Shown here: positions 1-12,000 of the stretch, piece by piece
How the letters are laid out: each line of letters opens with the position of its first letter
Position numbering within the stretch: position 1 is the first letter of the stretch
NCBI GenBank assembly: GCA_008802785.1
Contig: VUYT01000033.1
Location: 144,387-208,386, forward strand
Source of the DNA: Symmetrospora coprosmae
Lineage: Eukaryota; Basidiomycota; Cystobasidiomycetes; Symmetrosporaceae
Direction: 5' to 3'
DNA length: 64,000 nt
Notes under the pieces: model-generated
The model's input: the letters and a program-made list of their open reading frames with translations, nothing else
Database searches by the model: none
What the model was told of the DNA's origin: nothing
Made by a program: the position numbers and the translations under genes

Positions 1-37
1 CTAGATTGGCATTACTGGCTTCCCCGCCTTTCTCCCC

Positions 38-1790
38 TCAGAGCAGCATCATCGCGAAAGATGCAACGACGACACTCACGGCCGCAGCCAGCAGGCCTGA
101 AGAGCCCGTCGCTGCGATAGCAGGCGCCGCTGCGCCGGACGGTTGCGTAGTGGGCACGCTGGCACCACCGTTCGGCTGCACGAACACGGCGCTCTGCGAA
201 ATGAGGAGGACCGTCTGCTGCTGCGTGCGCGTGCTCGTCGACTGCCCCGGCTGGACAGCTACGACAACCTGCACACGCGTGCTTGTGCGCGTCACGAGCT
301 GCTGCGAGACGACGGACGAGCCGCTCTGCTCCGACGTCGTGCTCGGCGGCTGCACGGTCGATGTCACGATGCCGCCGCCTTGTCCTTGTCCATTGTCGCT
401 GCCGCTCGCCGTCACGGTGACTGTGCGCGTCGGCTGCTGCTGAGAGGTCGGTGTTGTGGTCGTGGTAGTCTCCTCGGGACGAGTGGTGCTCGCCGTCGTT
501 GAGGTGGACGGGACGGGCGCAACGGAGGTGGTGTTCGAGGCGATTGACGACGTTGAGCTCGGGACAACCGTCACGGTCGCTGTCGTAGTGAATGGCGCCG
601 TCACGCTGCCCTGAGACAGCGTCGTCGTGATCACGGACGTCAAGATCGTCGACTCGGTGATGGTGGTCGGGATGGACAGCGTGAGATTAGCGGTCGGCAG
701 CAGTACCGTCGTCGAGGCTGCACTCGTGGTCCCGTTCGTGGCAGTCGAGACGGCAGTAGTGATGTTTGCCGTCGCAGGCAAGGTAGCATTGACCCCGGCT
801 GTGGCAGTAGCCGTCGCATTGGGCGCTAGCGACGTAGTGTTGGCTGCTCCCGATGACCCGTCCTCGCAAGTGATGTTCAAAGTGGGCGCGGCTGCCTGAA
901 AAGTGATAGCCCCGTTCTGATATATCTGCCGCTCTGTAACGACCAACGAGAAGGGCCCACATGCGCCTGAAGGCAGGGCAAACGAGCCAGTGATGTCGGT
1001 GCTGGCCTCTTCCTTCCAGAGACCATTCACCACCTGCGCACCACAGGAAAGGTCAGCTAACGCGGACCCACAAACGGAAGTAGAGCTCTGCGCGAACCCA
1101 CAGTATAGTTGGCGGAATCGGAGGAGAGAATCGCATCAATAGCGAATGTCTGACCGCCCTCCGTGACTGGCGTATATGCGATCGCAAGCGAGCCTCCGGG
1201 TGACGTGAGCGAGGCGCCTCCGCTTGGGGACGTCAGGGTGCCAGATGGCCCTCCCTCAGTCTGTCTTTTGAGGAGGCTGCGCGCCCTCTTGTCGAATGGA
1301 GGAGGGAGAGCAAGCTGGATGGGCGAGCACGAGACGGTGAGGTCCCGCTCGAGCGCCAAGGTGCTGTTGCCGCTGGCGTTCTCGAAGACCTGGAGGGCTG
1401 TGAAAGCCGCACGTTAGATAAGCACATGCCAGGCAAAGGCCCCTCCGGCCGCTGTGTACTCGTATGCACCGACTTACTCAGAGCGCCGCACAGGCCCGAC
1501 GGTGCGAACACGGCCGTATAGTCCCCGCTCGATGGTAGCAGCCCGTTCGCAATCACGAACGTCTGGTTTCCGCCATTGGGATCCGCGAGGAGAGCGGCAA
1601 TGTTAATGGACGACACTGCATCGGACGAGGGCGAGTAGTCGAAGGGTATGCTGCCGGAGCCGGAGAAGCTGTTCAAGACCTGGTCGGCCGTGGGCTCTCG
1701 AAGCGTCTGAGCCAGTGCGGCAGGAAGAGCCAGCAGGCCGAGCAGGGCGTCTCGTTTCCGAGGTAGAGACGGCATTTGGTAGTCACGCAT
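38..1790 (-). CDS. Putative GPI-anchored Ser/Thr-rich cell-surface protein
   Basis: Three exons (1790-1478, 1397-1102, 1033-38) join in phase through two GT-AG introns (80 and 68 nt) to give 534 residues. The N-terminus has a basic stretch and a hydrophobic core (LLGLLALPAALAQ) typical of a signal peptide; a second in-frame Met lies at 1775. The middle is a compact region with N-glycosylation sequons, followed by about 250 residues of Ser/Thr-rich sequence. The C-terminus is a small-residue stretch and a hydrophobic tail ending AMMLL, as in GPI-anchored proteins. I infer an extracellular wall or membrane-anchored glycoprotein. No catalytic domain is recognised; similarity to Kre9/Knh1-type Ser/Thr-rich anchored proteins is possible but not shown. 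Confidence 0.75.
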
Positions 1791-2341
1791 CGTGTTATCT
1801 GAAGCCGTCCTCCCTCGCCAGTCGCACTGCAGGAACAGACGGGAGCTCTTCTTCCTCTGTCTTCTTGACGTATGCGAGCCGATCGGGCTAGGGGTCTGTG
1901 CGCAGTCGCGGCAGGGGATTAGCTGCTGGGAGAGGCTGCTATGCTGTGTCGTCTGTTGAGTCGTTTTGCCCAGTGTTCGGTTGGCGCAGAGGCGACCCTC
2001 TTCCGCCATCGCCTCCGCCGTACTGATTGCTGTCACTGAACAGCTTTTGCCACCGAGGCCGACTTCCTCAAAAAGGCAGGCCGTCACGTGCATCCCCATT
2101 GCCACGCGGCGCTCTACGAGTACCCAAGTACTCGAGAGGCGCAGTTGGATATCCTGTCCCAGTGCTCGCAATCGTATGTGAGACAATGAACCTTCCATTA
2201 CCCAAGATTGCCCAGCGTCTATGCTACACGAGTCTGCGAGGCCGCCGGTCCACCCGACATGTATCCCAAACTCTCGATGCATCGTCGCCTCTACAGATTA
2301 GGCCGGTATGTCTTAGTCTAGCGTTACGCAATGCAATGCAA
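1791..2341. other. Intergenic region, 551 bp
   Basis: This lies upstream of the GPI-anchored protein gene and downstream of the giant disordered protein gene, both on the minus strand. It should hold the promoter of the former and the terminator of the latter. No conserved coding segment, RNA gene or repeat was seen. Confidence 0.5.
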
Positions 2342-5300
2342 TCAGCTCCTCCAGCTCTGCCTCCTCTCCTCCGCACTTTCAAATCCACCCGAGTCCCTCC
2401 GGACGTGCGACAGGCCAGCGCCGCTCCCACTGCTCCGGCCGAGAGACGATGGGTCGGAGTACGTCCGCTCATGCTTGGGTCGCCGGGAAAACAAGCCGCT
2501 CAAGCGGAAGGAAGGCGTCGACGGCGAGGCGGAGGGCACAGCTGGGCTGTTGGGCCCCGTTGAAAAGGCAATGTGCGATTGGGGCGAGAGCGCCCCGGAC
2601 CTGGGGCGGGTTGGCGATGTCGTAGTGTCCAAGAAGGAGTCTCGTTGAGGCCGTCCGTCAGCCGAGGGTGTCCGCGCGTGCTTGAGCGTCGCATCGCCTG
2701 CGTCCGCGTCCGCGTCCGCAACCACGTCCGCGTTCGCATCCGCGCCATTCGCGCTTGGTCTACCTACTTTCTCGTTCGAAGAAGAGAACGTGTAGATCGA
2801 GGTCGTTTGTGTTCCCAGCGTCGATCGACTGGGGTTACCGGACCCCGCTGGAAGCTGCGCGCTCTCAGCGGCGCGCCGCCGAGATGCAAGAGTGTGGTCC
2901 GACTCCGCGGGCCGAAGCAGCGTGATGGGCGACTCTTCTGCCCGACCGTCCCCGGCACTGCCCTCAAGGTTGACGCTCGAAGCTGACGCGTTGGGCGGAT
3001 TAGGGAAGTCACCCAGTCTCGACAACAGCGACGTGTTTGATGCGGAACGGACGTGCGAAAGACCACTGCTGCGGTCTCTGCTAGCGGTTCCTGTGTGCGG
3101 GGATGGAGGCACGCCGAGCGCAAAGTCGCCTCTGATGCCTCCGAACGGCGACGAGGCGAATGACTGTCTCTGGCCTTCCTCGGGGTTCATCCGCCGGTAC
3201 GACTCGAGGACCTCGGAGATCCGCGTGCCGCCAAGATCGTCTGCTGCCTCCGTAACAGCCGTATTCTGGCTGTAGTGCGAGGCTGGGCTGAATGGAGTTA
3301 TAGGCGCTGTCGACAGGCTAGACCCTTGCACGCCCGTAGCAGTAGGTGCCCCGGTGTCGGCAGGCTGCTCAACGAATACGCTCGGGCTGACTGCTCCCAG
3401 AGCCGGAGAAATGCCCGAGTCGGGGCGGAATGCCTGTACTACTGATGTCCTCTCGACATTGCTTCGTGCTCGGAGAGTGTGATCCTGGTCCGTCCCCACA
3501 GCAGGCTGCCCGTCTTCGTCTTCCGAATCATCGTCGATGAAGCTATGCTGGCTGACCGAGTTGCGCCGAGCAGCTAGCTGCCTGGCCTCTGGAACGTCAA
3601 AGTCGATGAACGATCCTCGCGAAGACTGGACACCACTCGGCGTTGATGCAGAGGCTGTCGATGCCTGCTGCTGCTGCTGCTGCTTAGCCAAATCGGCAAG
3701 AACGGCCTGTGCCCCCACTGCGTGCTCGAAGCGGTCAGTGGCCGCAGGTCTCGGTACGAAGATTGGGCTGAGTTCTGTGCGGCGTATTGCAGCCATCGGG
3801 TCTTGAGGCTCAAAGTCGAGCCCACCCGCCGTGTCTGCATCTGCCGTGTAGAAGGGCGCTTCCCGCATCGATGAAGCGGCTGTGTCGTTCGTGTACGCCG
3901 GTCTGAAATTGAATTGCTGACGTTCAAAGCCGGGGGTGTCCCCCATGACGGTCGGGGCAGCGGAGTTCGCAGTGATGTGCGTTCGGGCAGAGACGAACGA
4001 CGGCTGGTGCTGCAGGATCATACTGCGGTCTCCGCTGACGTCGCCAAGGCCGAGTGCAACGGTCGAAGCGTTCCGCGAGTCGGCGGCTGTCGTATAGTAC
4101 ATCGAGCTCTCGCCTGCGCTCGTGACAGCCGAGACTGTCCTGCCTCTGTGGTCCATGATTCCGGCGGGTGTAAGACGGGGCTGCAGCGACTGTTGGTGCT
4201 GAGACTGTTGATCGTGCAGCGGACGGTCGGTCTCGGGCAGGATTTCTTCCTGATCGCCTCCGTTAGCCTCGAGCTCGGAGGATGCCTGCGAGCCCAGCCA
4301 GAGACGTCGGTTGCCGCGCAGAAGGTCCTCGTCGACGTCGACCCAGTCGTCAAGGACGGAGCGATCGGTCACCACTGCCGAGTTCTCAGACATCCTGCTG
4401 ATGTTCCCCTGTCCCACGTCTTCTGCACCCGCATTGTTCGCTCCATTCACGCTGAACATATCTGGGTTGCTGAAGATGGATGGTGTCGAGAAGCGGCGCT
4501 CTTCGGAGTGGGCGGGTGAATCTGGGCGAGTGGAGGAGGTTGTAGGGTTATCCTCCTCCTCGAGATGCATGGGGAGCTCTCCTTCATGTGCGCGCAAGAG
4601 AGTGGGCGAGTCTGATGGCATCGGGCGGTCGCGCCGCACTTCGGGCGATCGCGAGACTCGGGGTGAGAGCGCTGCAGCAGAGCCGGTACCGGAGTACGAG
4701 GTCGAGCGCGAGCCCGATCCGGAGCTGTCCGAAGGCGGGACTGCAGGCAGCGGTTTAGTCGGAGGCGGGGCTTTGTAGAACTGGAGGCGTATCGCATGTT
4801 AGCATGTCATTCTTGCAACACGACGGTAGCAATGTAGGCCAGTCGCTCACGAGATTGGTAAAGCTGTCCTCGCTGAGGTCAAGAACATGGGCAGAGCCGC
4901 TGCTTGCACTGGGCGCGTGTGACCTTGGGGTATGGCCCGTGCTCGCGCCAGAGCTCGCGCCATCCCTTCGCCTGGCGACCGACAGTGACGCATTCTCGGC
5001 AGCAGTGTTCTCGACAACGGGAAAGGTGCCTTCTCCGTCATGTGGCGTCGCATCACGCCTCGCGACAGGTGTCATCGACGAGCTTGACACTGCAGCGGCA
5101 AACCTGCCCGCCCCTCCATTTCCATTGCCATTGCCACTGCCATTGCCCAGCAGGAAGTAAGAGCCATGGCTTAGATTGCTCGGGTCGGAGCCACGATGCC
5201 CCGACCCGGTCATGGCGGAAAAGTCGAGGATCTCGCCTTCTTCAGACTGTGGCGCATCTTCGTGCGTCGAGAATGCCGTGCCATACACGACGGGCGAAGT

Positions 5301-8247
5301 GAGAGCCGCCTCGCCAAGGATAAAGCGGGACGCCTCCATGTCGCGCAGCTGCTCTTCTAATCCCGGAGAGATGTCGAGCTGACGCCGGTCTCGCTCTGCG
5401 CTGTCGTCGTACTCGTCACGGCTGTGAGCACGGCTGTCAATGCTCGCCATGCCGTCCGAGGGCCGACGAACATGGTCGAGCTGCCCCTCGGTGGACAGCG
5501 CCTGTCCCGAATGGGACTGCGTGATTGGCTTGGGGGTGCTCGATGCGATGACGCGGCCCGTGGTGAACATGGCAGCGCCCGCAGCTGTGCTGTACCCAAT
5601 CTCGCGGTTGTGTGCGTGACCAGAACTGTTGTGAGACGAGCTGACATCAGGCGAGGCTGTAAAGTGATTCGGCGTGGGCGAGCGCCGCGAAGGCGGGGGA
5701 AGCGCGGCAAAGAGCGCTTCGCGCCGCTTGTCGAGGTCCTCAATGGCTTCCACGGACGCTTTGCTCGGTATCTGACGGAGACTGCGGCTCTCGGTACCTG
5801 TCGAGCTCGTAGACCGATACGTTGCCACATTGTTGTTCTCAGGTGCGTGTGCTTGGGCGTGCTGCTGCTGTTGCTGGGCAAGAGCATTCGGAGTGGGTGC
5901 GGTTCTCGGCGTCTTGATGCTCTCGCCCAAGTCGCGATTGGCGAGCGGAGCCGAGATGAGCAGCCCGCCTTTCCTGTCCTTGCTGGAGGTGTACCCGCCC
6001 GCGTTACTCACAGCGTGCTGTCTGATGCTGCTGAGCGACTGTGACCGCCGGCGTAGGGCCTGCTCCGAGCCCGACATGACCATGATGGGCGCGCGGGGCG
6101 AGTTTCCCACACCTGCGCTGCTGTCCATGCCGGTGGGAGAGGGTCCCCTCCCCGTGTTGAGGTTCGGGTTCGGCGAGGCGTGGAGCAGCTCTCTATACTG
6201 ATCGACACTGGCCTGTCTGACTCTCCTACGCTCAGCAGCTGCCGCCTCTCCATCAGAGGCCATCCCTCCACTCGAGCGCGGCGTGGTCGAATTGGCATCA
6301 TGCGACTCCTGCCTGCTTCTCGCAGCGTGGCTGCCCGGCGTGACCGTGCTCGCGCTGGTCGAGCGGTGCCGCCGCCTGCCCCCGGGGTACTTTGTGTAGT
6401 CGAACTCCTCGTAGAAGGACGGGTCGCGCGCAACGAGGCTCGCCCCACAGATCCACGTCAGGCCCAGCGGCTGCGAGGGCAGGCGAGCGTCCCTATGCGT
6501 TCGGGCGGGCGAGTGCGGCGGCAGGCGAGCAGACACAAGCTTGCGCGGGGTGCGGCGTTCGCGCTCTTGTGATCTGCCATCTGCGGAGGAGGCGGACCCG
6601 GCGCGGGAGCGGGTGCGCGAGGCGAAGACGCTCCGGCTGCGCGAGCGTCGACCCCGGTCTCGCGCGCTCGAGTCGGTTCTGTGTGCAGACGCGGCAGCGC
6701 GCTGCTGATCTAGGCCAGGCGCCACTGTCGTACCGATACCAGGGGTCGATGCCGCCTGCGGGCTCCACGTCGGTGACGTGTCGGTTCCCGCTGCGCCGAC
6801 TCCTCCAAAGCTCGACGAGCGGTTCCGCCGGTTCCCTGCTTTCCTCTCCTGCGGCGAGCCGAGGCCATGTCCTTGACCATGCGCACTCGGCGACTTGCCG
6901 ATGCCAGACGCCGTCTGCCCGCTGGCCGACGCAAACGACGTCGGCGAGCTGCCGCTGCTGCCATTCCCGCCGCCGTAGCTGATGAAGCGGCTCCCGATGC
7001 TCGCGCTCTGCGAGTGGCCATGACCGTGACCGTGGCGCGAGCTGTGGGCGGCCCTTGATCCGTGGCTGTTGCGCGAGTTCTGGCGGGAGCGCGCTGCGCG
7101 CGTGGAACGCTCTGACCGGGCATCCCCATCGCCATCTGCTCGCACGGTGCGCGTGACGAGTGCCCCGTCAAGCGAGTTGGACCGGCGTCGCGTCATTTTT
7201 CGGCTCTGTTGCGACTGCTGCTGCAGAGGCGCACTGGCCGGGTTTGGGCTCGTCTCGAACGCCGATGGTAGCTGTGCTGGCGAGTGCCCGCCCGGGACGT
7301 AAAAGACCTGCCCGCCCTGCGGGGCGCGCGTGACGAGCGGTGCCATGGCGAGGCTCGCGACGAAGGACTGCCCTTCTACTGCATTTGCAGGTGATGGGCC
7401 GACGCTAAAGCCGATCTGGGGCGTACCATTGTGCGCCGCATTAACGTAGTGCGTGCGCTCCTTGCCGAAGGGCTCGAACAGGGGCGTGCGAGGTCTGGCA
7501 CTTGATGACGGTGCCGCTGCTGAGGCGTGACTTGCGAATGTCGTGTAGCCGCGTATGGACGGCATGGTCGAGCTCGTTTGCACGGCCTGAGTGGCCGCCG
7601 GAGCCATAGCTGGCGCCGACCGCGGCCCTCCAATGTCGTGCGAGGCGCTCGAGCTGGACTGGTAGCGCGACAAGATGGAGGCGGAAGCTGCGCGGGAGTG
7701 ATGGCTGTACTGCATTGGCTGGTTGACGCGCGAGCTAGCGTTGCTGAGAACCGAGTCGGACGAGTCCTGGCGCGGTCTCGCACCGCGCGGGTCCGGGGGT
7801 GACTGCTGGAGGTGGTTGATGCTGGCGAGGCTGCCGTTCCGCTGATGGAAGAGACGCGATGAGGCTGCAGAGGGTGTTGCTGATGGTGCCCGTTGCAGCA
7901 CCGCTGGGGACTCGCCTGAGTGACGAACGGTCAGACCGCCCGGACGGTTGGCATGAAAGGCGCAGGGGTGACGTCGACGCGAACGGACAGGGGAGGAACG
8001 GACAGCAATCATCAGCGAGATGCTACATAGCGAGTTCCTGTGAGCCGTGCTCTGTCTGAGCGGGTGGATGGCGTTGCGATGCGACCAGCTGCCGTACGTA
8101 GCCGAGCGACTCACCGATTCCGCCGTTGGCGCTGCGATGGCTTGTGGACGATGAAGGGCGATATCCGTATCCGTATCCGTATCCATGCTCATTGCCGTTG
8201 CCATTGCCAGTGCCATTCAGCAGGGGTGTTGTTGCCGTCGCTGCCAT
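2342..8247 (-). CDS. Giant (about 1,880 aa) Ser-rich disordered protein, unknown function
   Basis: Exons 8247-8115, 7915-4851 and 4780-2342 join in phase (introns 199 and 70 nt) to give 1,878 residues. Most of it is low-complexity Ser, Ala, Arg and Gln sequence with short tandem runs: a (GY)4 repeat near the start, a Gln run near 3,670 and an alternating Ala-Asp run near 2,700. A more ordered island near 6,380-6,480 contains LGLTWICG and DPSFYEEFDYTKYPGG, which look like conserved anchor motifs. A 66-nt segment just before that island (GTGTCT to CTCGCAG on the coding strand) could be an extra in-frame intron. Many RxxS and SP sites suggest heavy phosphorylation and a signalling or scaffold role, but this is inference and no family is recognised. 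Confidence 0.7.
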
Positions 8248-9091
8248 GGCTGCTCCTGACAACGACGCGACAGGCGCAGGGGGAATCCTGATCCTGCTCT
8301 TTCTTTGGCCGACTTGCAAGAAGCAAGAATGGGCGCAGTAGAGGGCGATACAGACCCTATTGGATGAGCAGAAGCAGCACCAGCGTCGACGCCATCGTGG
8401 TGGTTGCGGAGGGGATGACCATTGTGCCGTATTATGGGTTGAGCGGAGGATGAGGAGGAGGGCACCATTTTGCGAACGAGACAACGGCGAGCTCTGCCAC
8501 ATAGATGAAGCACGATGGCCAGCATCAACTGCAATGACACGGGTGCCCGAGCGACCTGTGTCGTCCGGGTCCGAGCTGCGGACATCCTGCGCGTGCATGA
8601 CTTCCCCCGGGACTGACGAGAAAAGGTCACAAGAGAGCTTCCACACAGACCTGCCTGTCTCCGTTTCTTTCCTCTTCTCCCTTTCGTCTCCCCAGCCTAT
8701 CCTTTCTCCCCTCGTCTTTCGTCTTTGCTGCTTTTCGACCGAGCTTGAGCCTCCTCCGGATCCATATGGCATCGCGCCAAAAGCCTGCACGCATCGTGTC
8801 AGTACAACGATCCAGCACCGCGATGACTGGGTACCCTTTGGCCGTCGTCCGCTGCAAACACCTCTGCAAGTCGACTAGGGATTGGTCTGGCACAGCCTGA
8901 AAAGCGCAGCATGACGCTGTATGAGGCCAAGTTTGTACAACCAACAATTTGAACTCGGGAGGAACTGCTACTGCGCCTCCTCAGGGTCTCACCCCTGTCT
9001 TCTCCATCTTGAAGCCCGTGTCCTTCGGGCCCCCGACGCTACCCTGCACGCCAATCATGCTCTCTGTTCGCGATCCTCCGCCCGCACTCGC
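8248..9091. other. Intergenic region, 844 bp
   Basis: This lies between the 5' end of the giant Ser-rich gene and the 3' end of SMC1. It holds pyrimidine-rich stretches near 8,660-8,720. Open frames here are short and carry no recognisable motif, so it is read as promoter and 3' flank. An additional 5' exon for the Ser-rich gene cannot be excluded. Confidence 0.5.
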
Positions 9092-12000
9092 TCACGTCTC
9101 CGCATACCGCTCCAGGTCGAGCGTAAGCACCTTGCTGCTCCTCGCATCTACATCGCGATAGATGCCCACGAGGCCCTGTGCGCGCTCCCAGAATGTATTC
9201 TTGAGCGAGATGACAATGAATTGAAAGTCCTTGCTGGCGCGGCTCCGGACACTGTGGGCCGTCAGAGCCGTCAGCGACCATCGCCTAAAGGAGGCTGAAG
9301 GGATTCGCACGCACTATTCTGCAATCTTGGAGACGTTCGAGTTGTCGAGCGACGCGTCGACCTCGTCGAGCACAAAGAATGGCGAAGGCTTGTAGCTGGC
9401 GGGTACAGCAATCAGCGAGGTCAGCCCGGAGCAGCCAACGCGACACAGCAGCGGGGGGCGACCTGCCTGTGGATCGCAAAGAGGAGCGCGAGCGCCGCCA
9501 TCGTCTTCTCGCCCCCGCTGAGCTGGTCCATGTCCCTGAACCGCTTCATGGGCGGCATGGCGTGGTACTTGATACCGTGCAGGTACGGCTCGTCGTTGTC
9601 CTCGAGGCTAAGGTACGCGACGCCGCCCATGGGCGCTGCCTTGCCCTTTGTGAGGTCCTTGTAGACGCTGTCGATGCGCTCGCTGATGTGGTCGTACGCC
9701 TTGTTGAACAGCGCGCAGCGCCGGTCCTTCACGTCGTTGAAGGCGTCTTTCGCGTCTTTGGCCGTCTTGCGCGCGTCCTCAAACTCCTTGCTGATCCCCG
9801 CCAGCTTGGCCTCGACCTCGTCCAGACGATCAATGGCCTTCATGTTGGGCGACATCCGGTCAATCTCGCCCTGCAGCTCGACGATGCGGTCGAGCAGCTC
9901 CTTCTCCGCTGCGTCGCTTGCGTTCTGCGGTCCCAATAGAAGTAGAGACGTCAGCCTCGGTCTGCCCGCATCGCCTAAGGGCATTCCGAGCTGCGCACCT
10001 CCGTCTCGTCCTCCGTCAGCGAGCCAAAGTCGAGCTCGATGCCATAGTCGTCGACCTTGCGCGCCGTCTGCGTGCCCTCGACCGCGCTCTCCTCGTCATT
10101 CTCCTCATCGACGTCCATGGCCATGCTATCTCTAAGCTTCTCCTCGACAGGGACCTTGTCCAGCCGGCCCTTGTTGAGTGGCAGATCAATCTCCTCGAGC
10201 TTGCACCGGCGGTAGATGGCGAACCGCTCACTGGCGAGCTTCTCGATCGTGTCGTTCCAGCTCGCAATCTCCTTGAAGGCTCGGTCAAATCCACGCCCGC
10301 TCTTCGCAGCCCCCTTCTTGACCTGCTCCAGCTCAGCCGTCTTGGCTTCGAGCGCTGCCTGCGCCGCGCTGGCCGTCGCCTTCACCTCGTCGATGCGCGC
10401 CGACAGCTCCTTCAGCGCTGCCTCGGCCTCCGCCTTTGCGCTCTCGAGATCAGCAAGCTTGACCTGCTCTGACGTGATGGACTTTGTGAGGACCTGAAGG
10501 CGGTCGCTGATGCTCTCGAGCTGCTCCGATTCAAAGGTCCGCCTGAGGGAGGAGACGCAACGAAAAGCTGCTCAGCGCGTGTAGCGGGAGTAGAGCAGCA
10601 GCTGAGCACCCACTGATTCCGGACTCTGGCTATCGTCGTCTCGAGCTTGAGGTTCGCCTCGCCGTGCGCCTGAGCGTCCTTGAGCTGCTTGCTCTCGTAC
10701 TCGCGAATGTTGCGCACGCCAATGCGCTGGCAGAAGGACGCGAAGACCTCGTCTTCTGCGCGAGCGACGACCGTCTTGAGCTGGTCCAGCCGTCCGGAGC
10801 GCTCCTCAATTCCTGCCGTGCCCTGCAGAGTCTCGAATCTCAGCTCGACTACTATCATATCGAGAAGGAGGTGGGAACGCACCTTCTCCACCTGCGCGCT
10901 CAAGTTCTTGATCTGCTCATCCACATGCTTCAGGTTCTCCGTGATGTCCTTCAGCTTGTTCTTCGTGACTGCGAGATCCTCCCTGTCGCTGGTCAAGCTC
11001 GATTGCAGCTTGTTGATTTCGGCGATCAGGCGGTCGTCATGCTGCTCCCTCGGCCGCTTGCTCTGGAGCTCCTTCATGCGATTCTGATACTGCTCTCTCT
11101 GGCGGTTGAGGTTCGTAACCTCCTGTTCGTCCCAGCGGCGGCCGCCCGTGCCCCGCGCGTCAAACCCACCCGTCATCAGGCCGCTCTTGTGGATCATGCT
11201 CCCGTCCAGCGTGACGGCTTTGACCTCCTGCCCCTTTTCGTACGAGACGTGCTTGGCAATCTCCATGTTGTCGCAGATGAGCGTGTTGGCGCACGCGTGC
11301 AGCATCGCCCGCTCGTACATGGCGTCGTACTCGATGATGTCGAGCGCCAGGCGTGCCCCTCGCGCGTAGTTGCGGAACTTGTCGTTGACGGGTTTGGGGG
11401 TGAGCGTGTCGAGCGGGAGGAAGGTCGCCGTGCCTTTCCGGTTCTCGCGGAGGTACTGCCAGTTCCGCCTTGGGCGTGCTCGTTAGCGGGTATGTCCATC
11501 CGGGAACAGCTGCCAGACAGACGAGCTCACGTTCATGCACTGCACGCCCGTAGCGTGCGTGTCAACGACGATGGAGTCAATGTCCCGGCCCAGCGTGATC
11601 GAGACGGCCGTGTCGTACTTGCGCGAGCTGGGCTTGCACAGATCCGAAATGCGCCCTTTCACGGCGTCGCTGCCAAAGCTGCGCTTGAGATCCTCGAGGA
11701 GCTCCTTGAAGCGCGTCTCCTTGGTGCTCTCCTTTCTGTCGGCTTCGGCCTGCTGCAGCTTCCGGTAGACGTCCTGCAGCTTCTCGTCGAGCTCTGTCTG
11801 CTGCTGGCTGCGGGGCGAAATGCGAAGGGAACGAGGCAGAGTCAGCAAGTTAGCCAACTTCGTCTAGCCTTAACGGCTCCAAGCCCACTTGAATTTGGTC
11901 CTCTCTGTCTGCATGTCCTGCAGCTCGCGCTTCACACGCGCCAGGTCCTGCGACAGCGACGCGACTCGCGCGTCCATCCTCGATCTTCGCTCGCTGTACG

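Noticed and set aside
6710-7171. Arg/Ala-rich open frames in both directions within the giant Ser-rich gene
   Set aside because: They are frame shadows of biased codon use in a low-complexity gene, with no independent motif.
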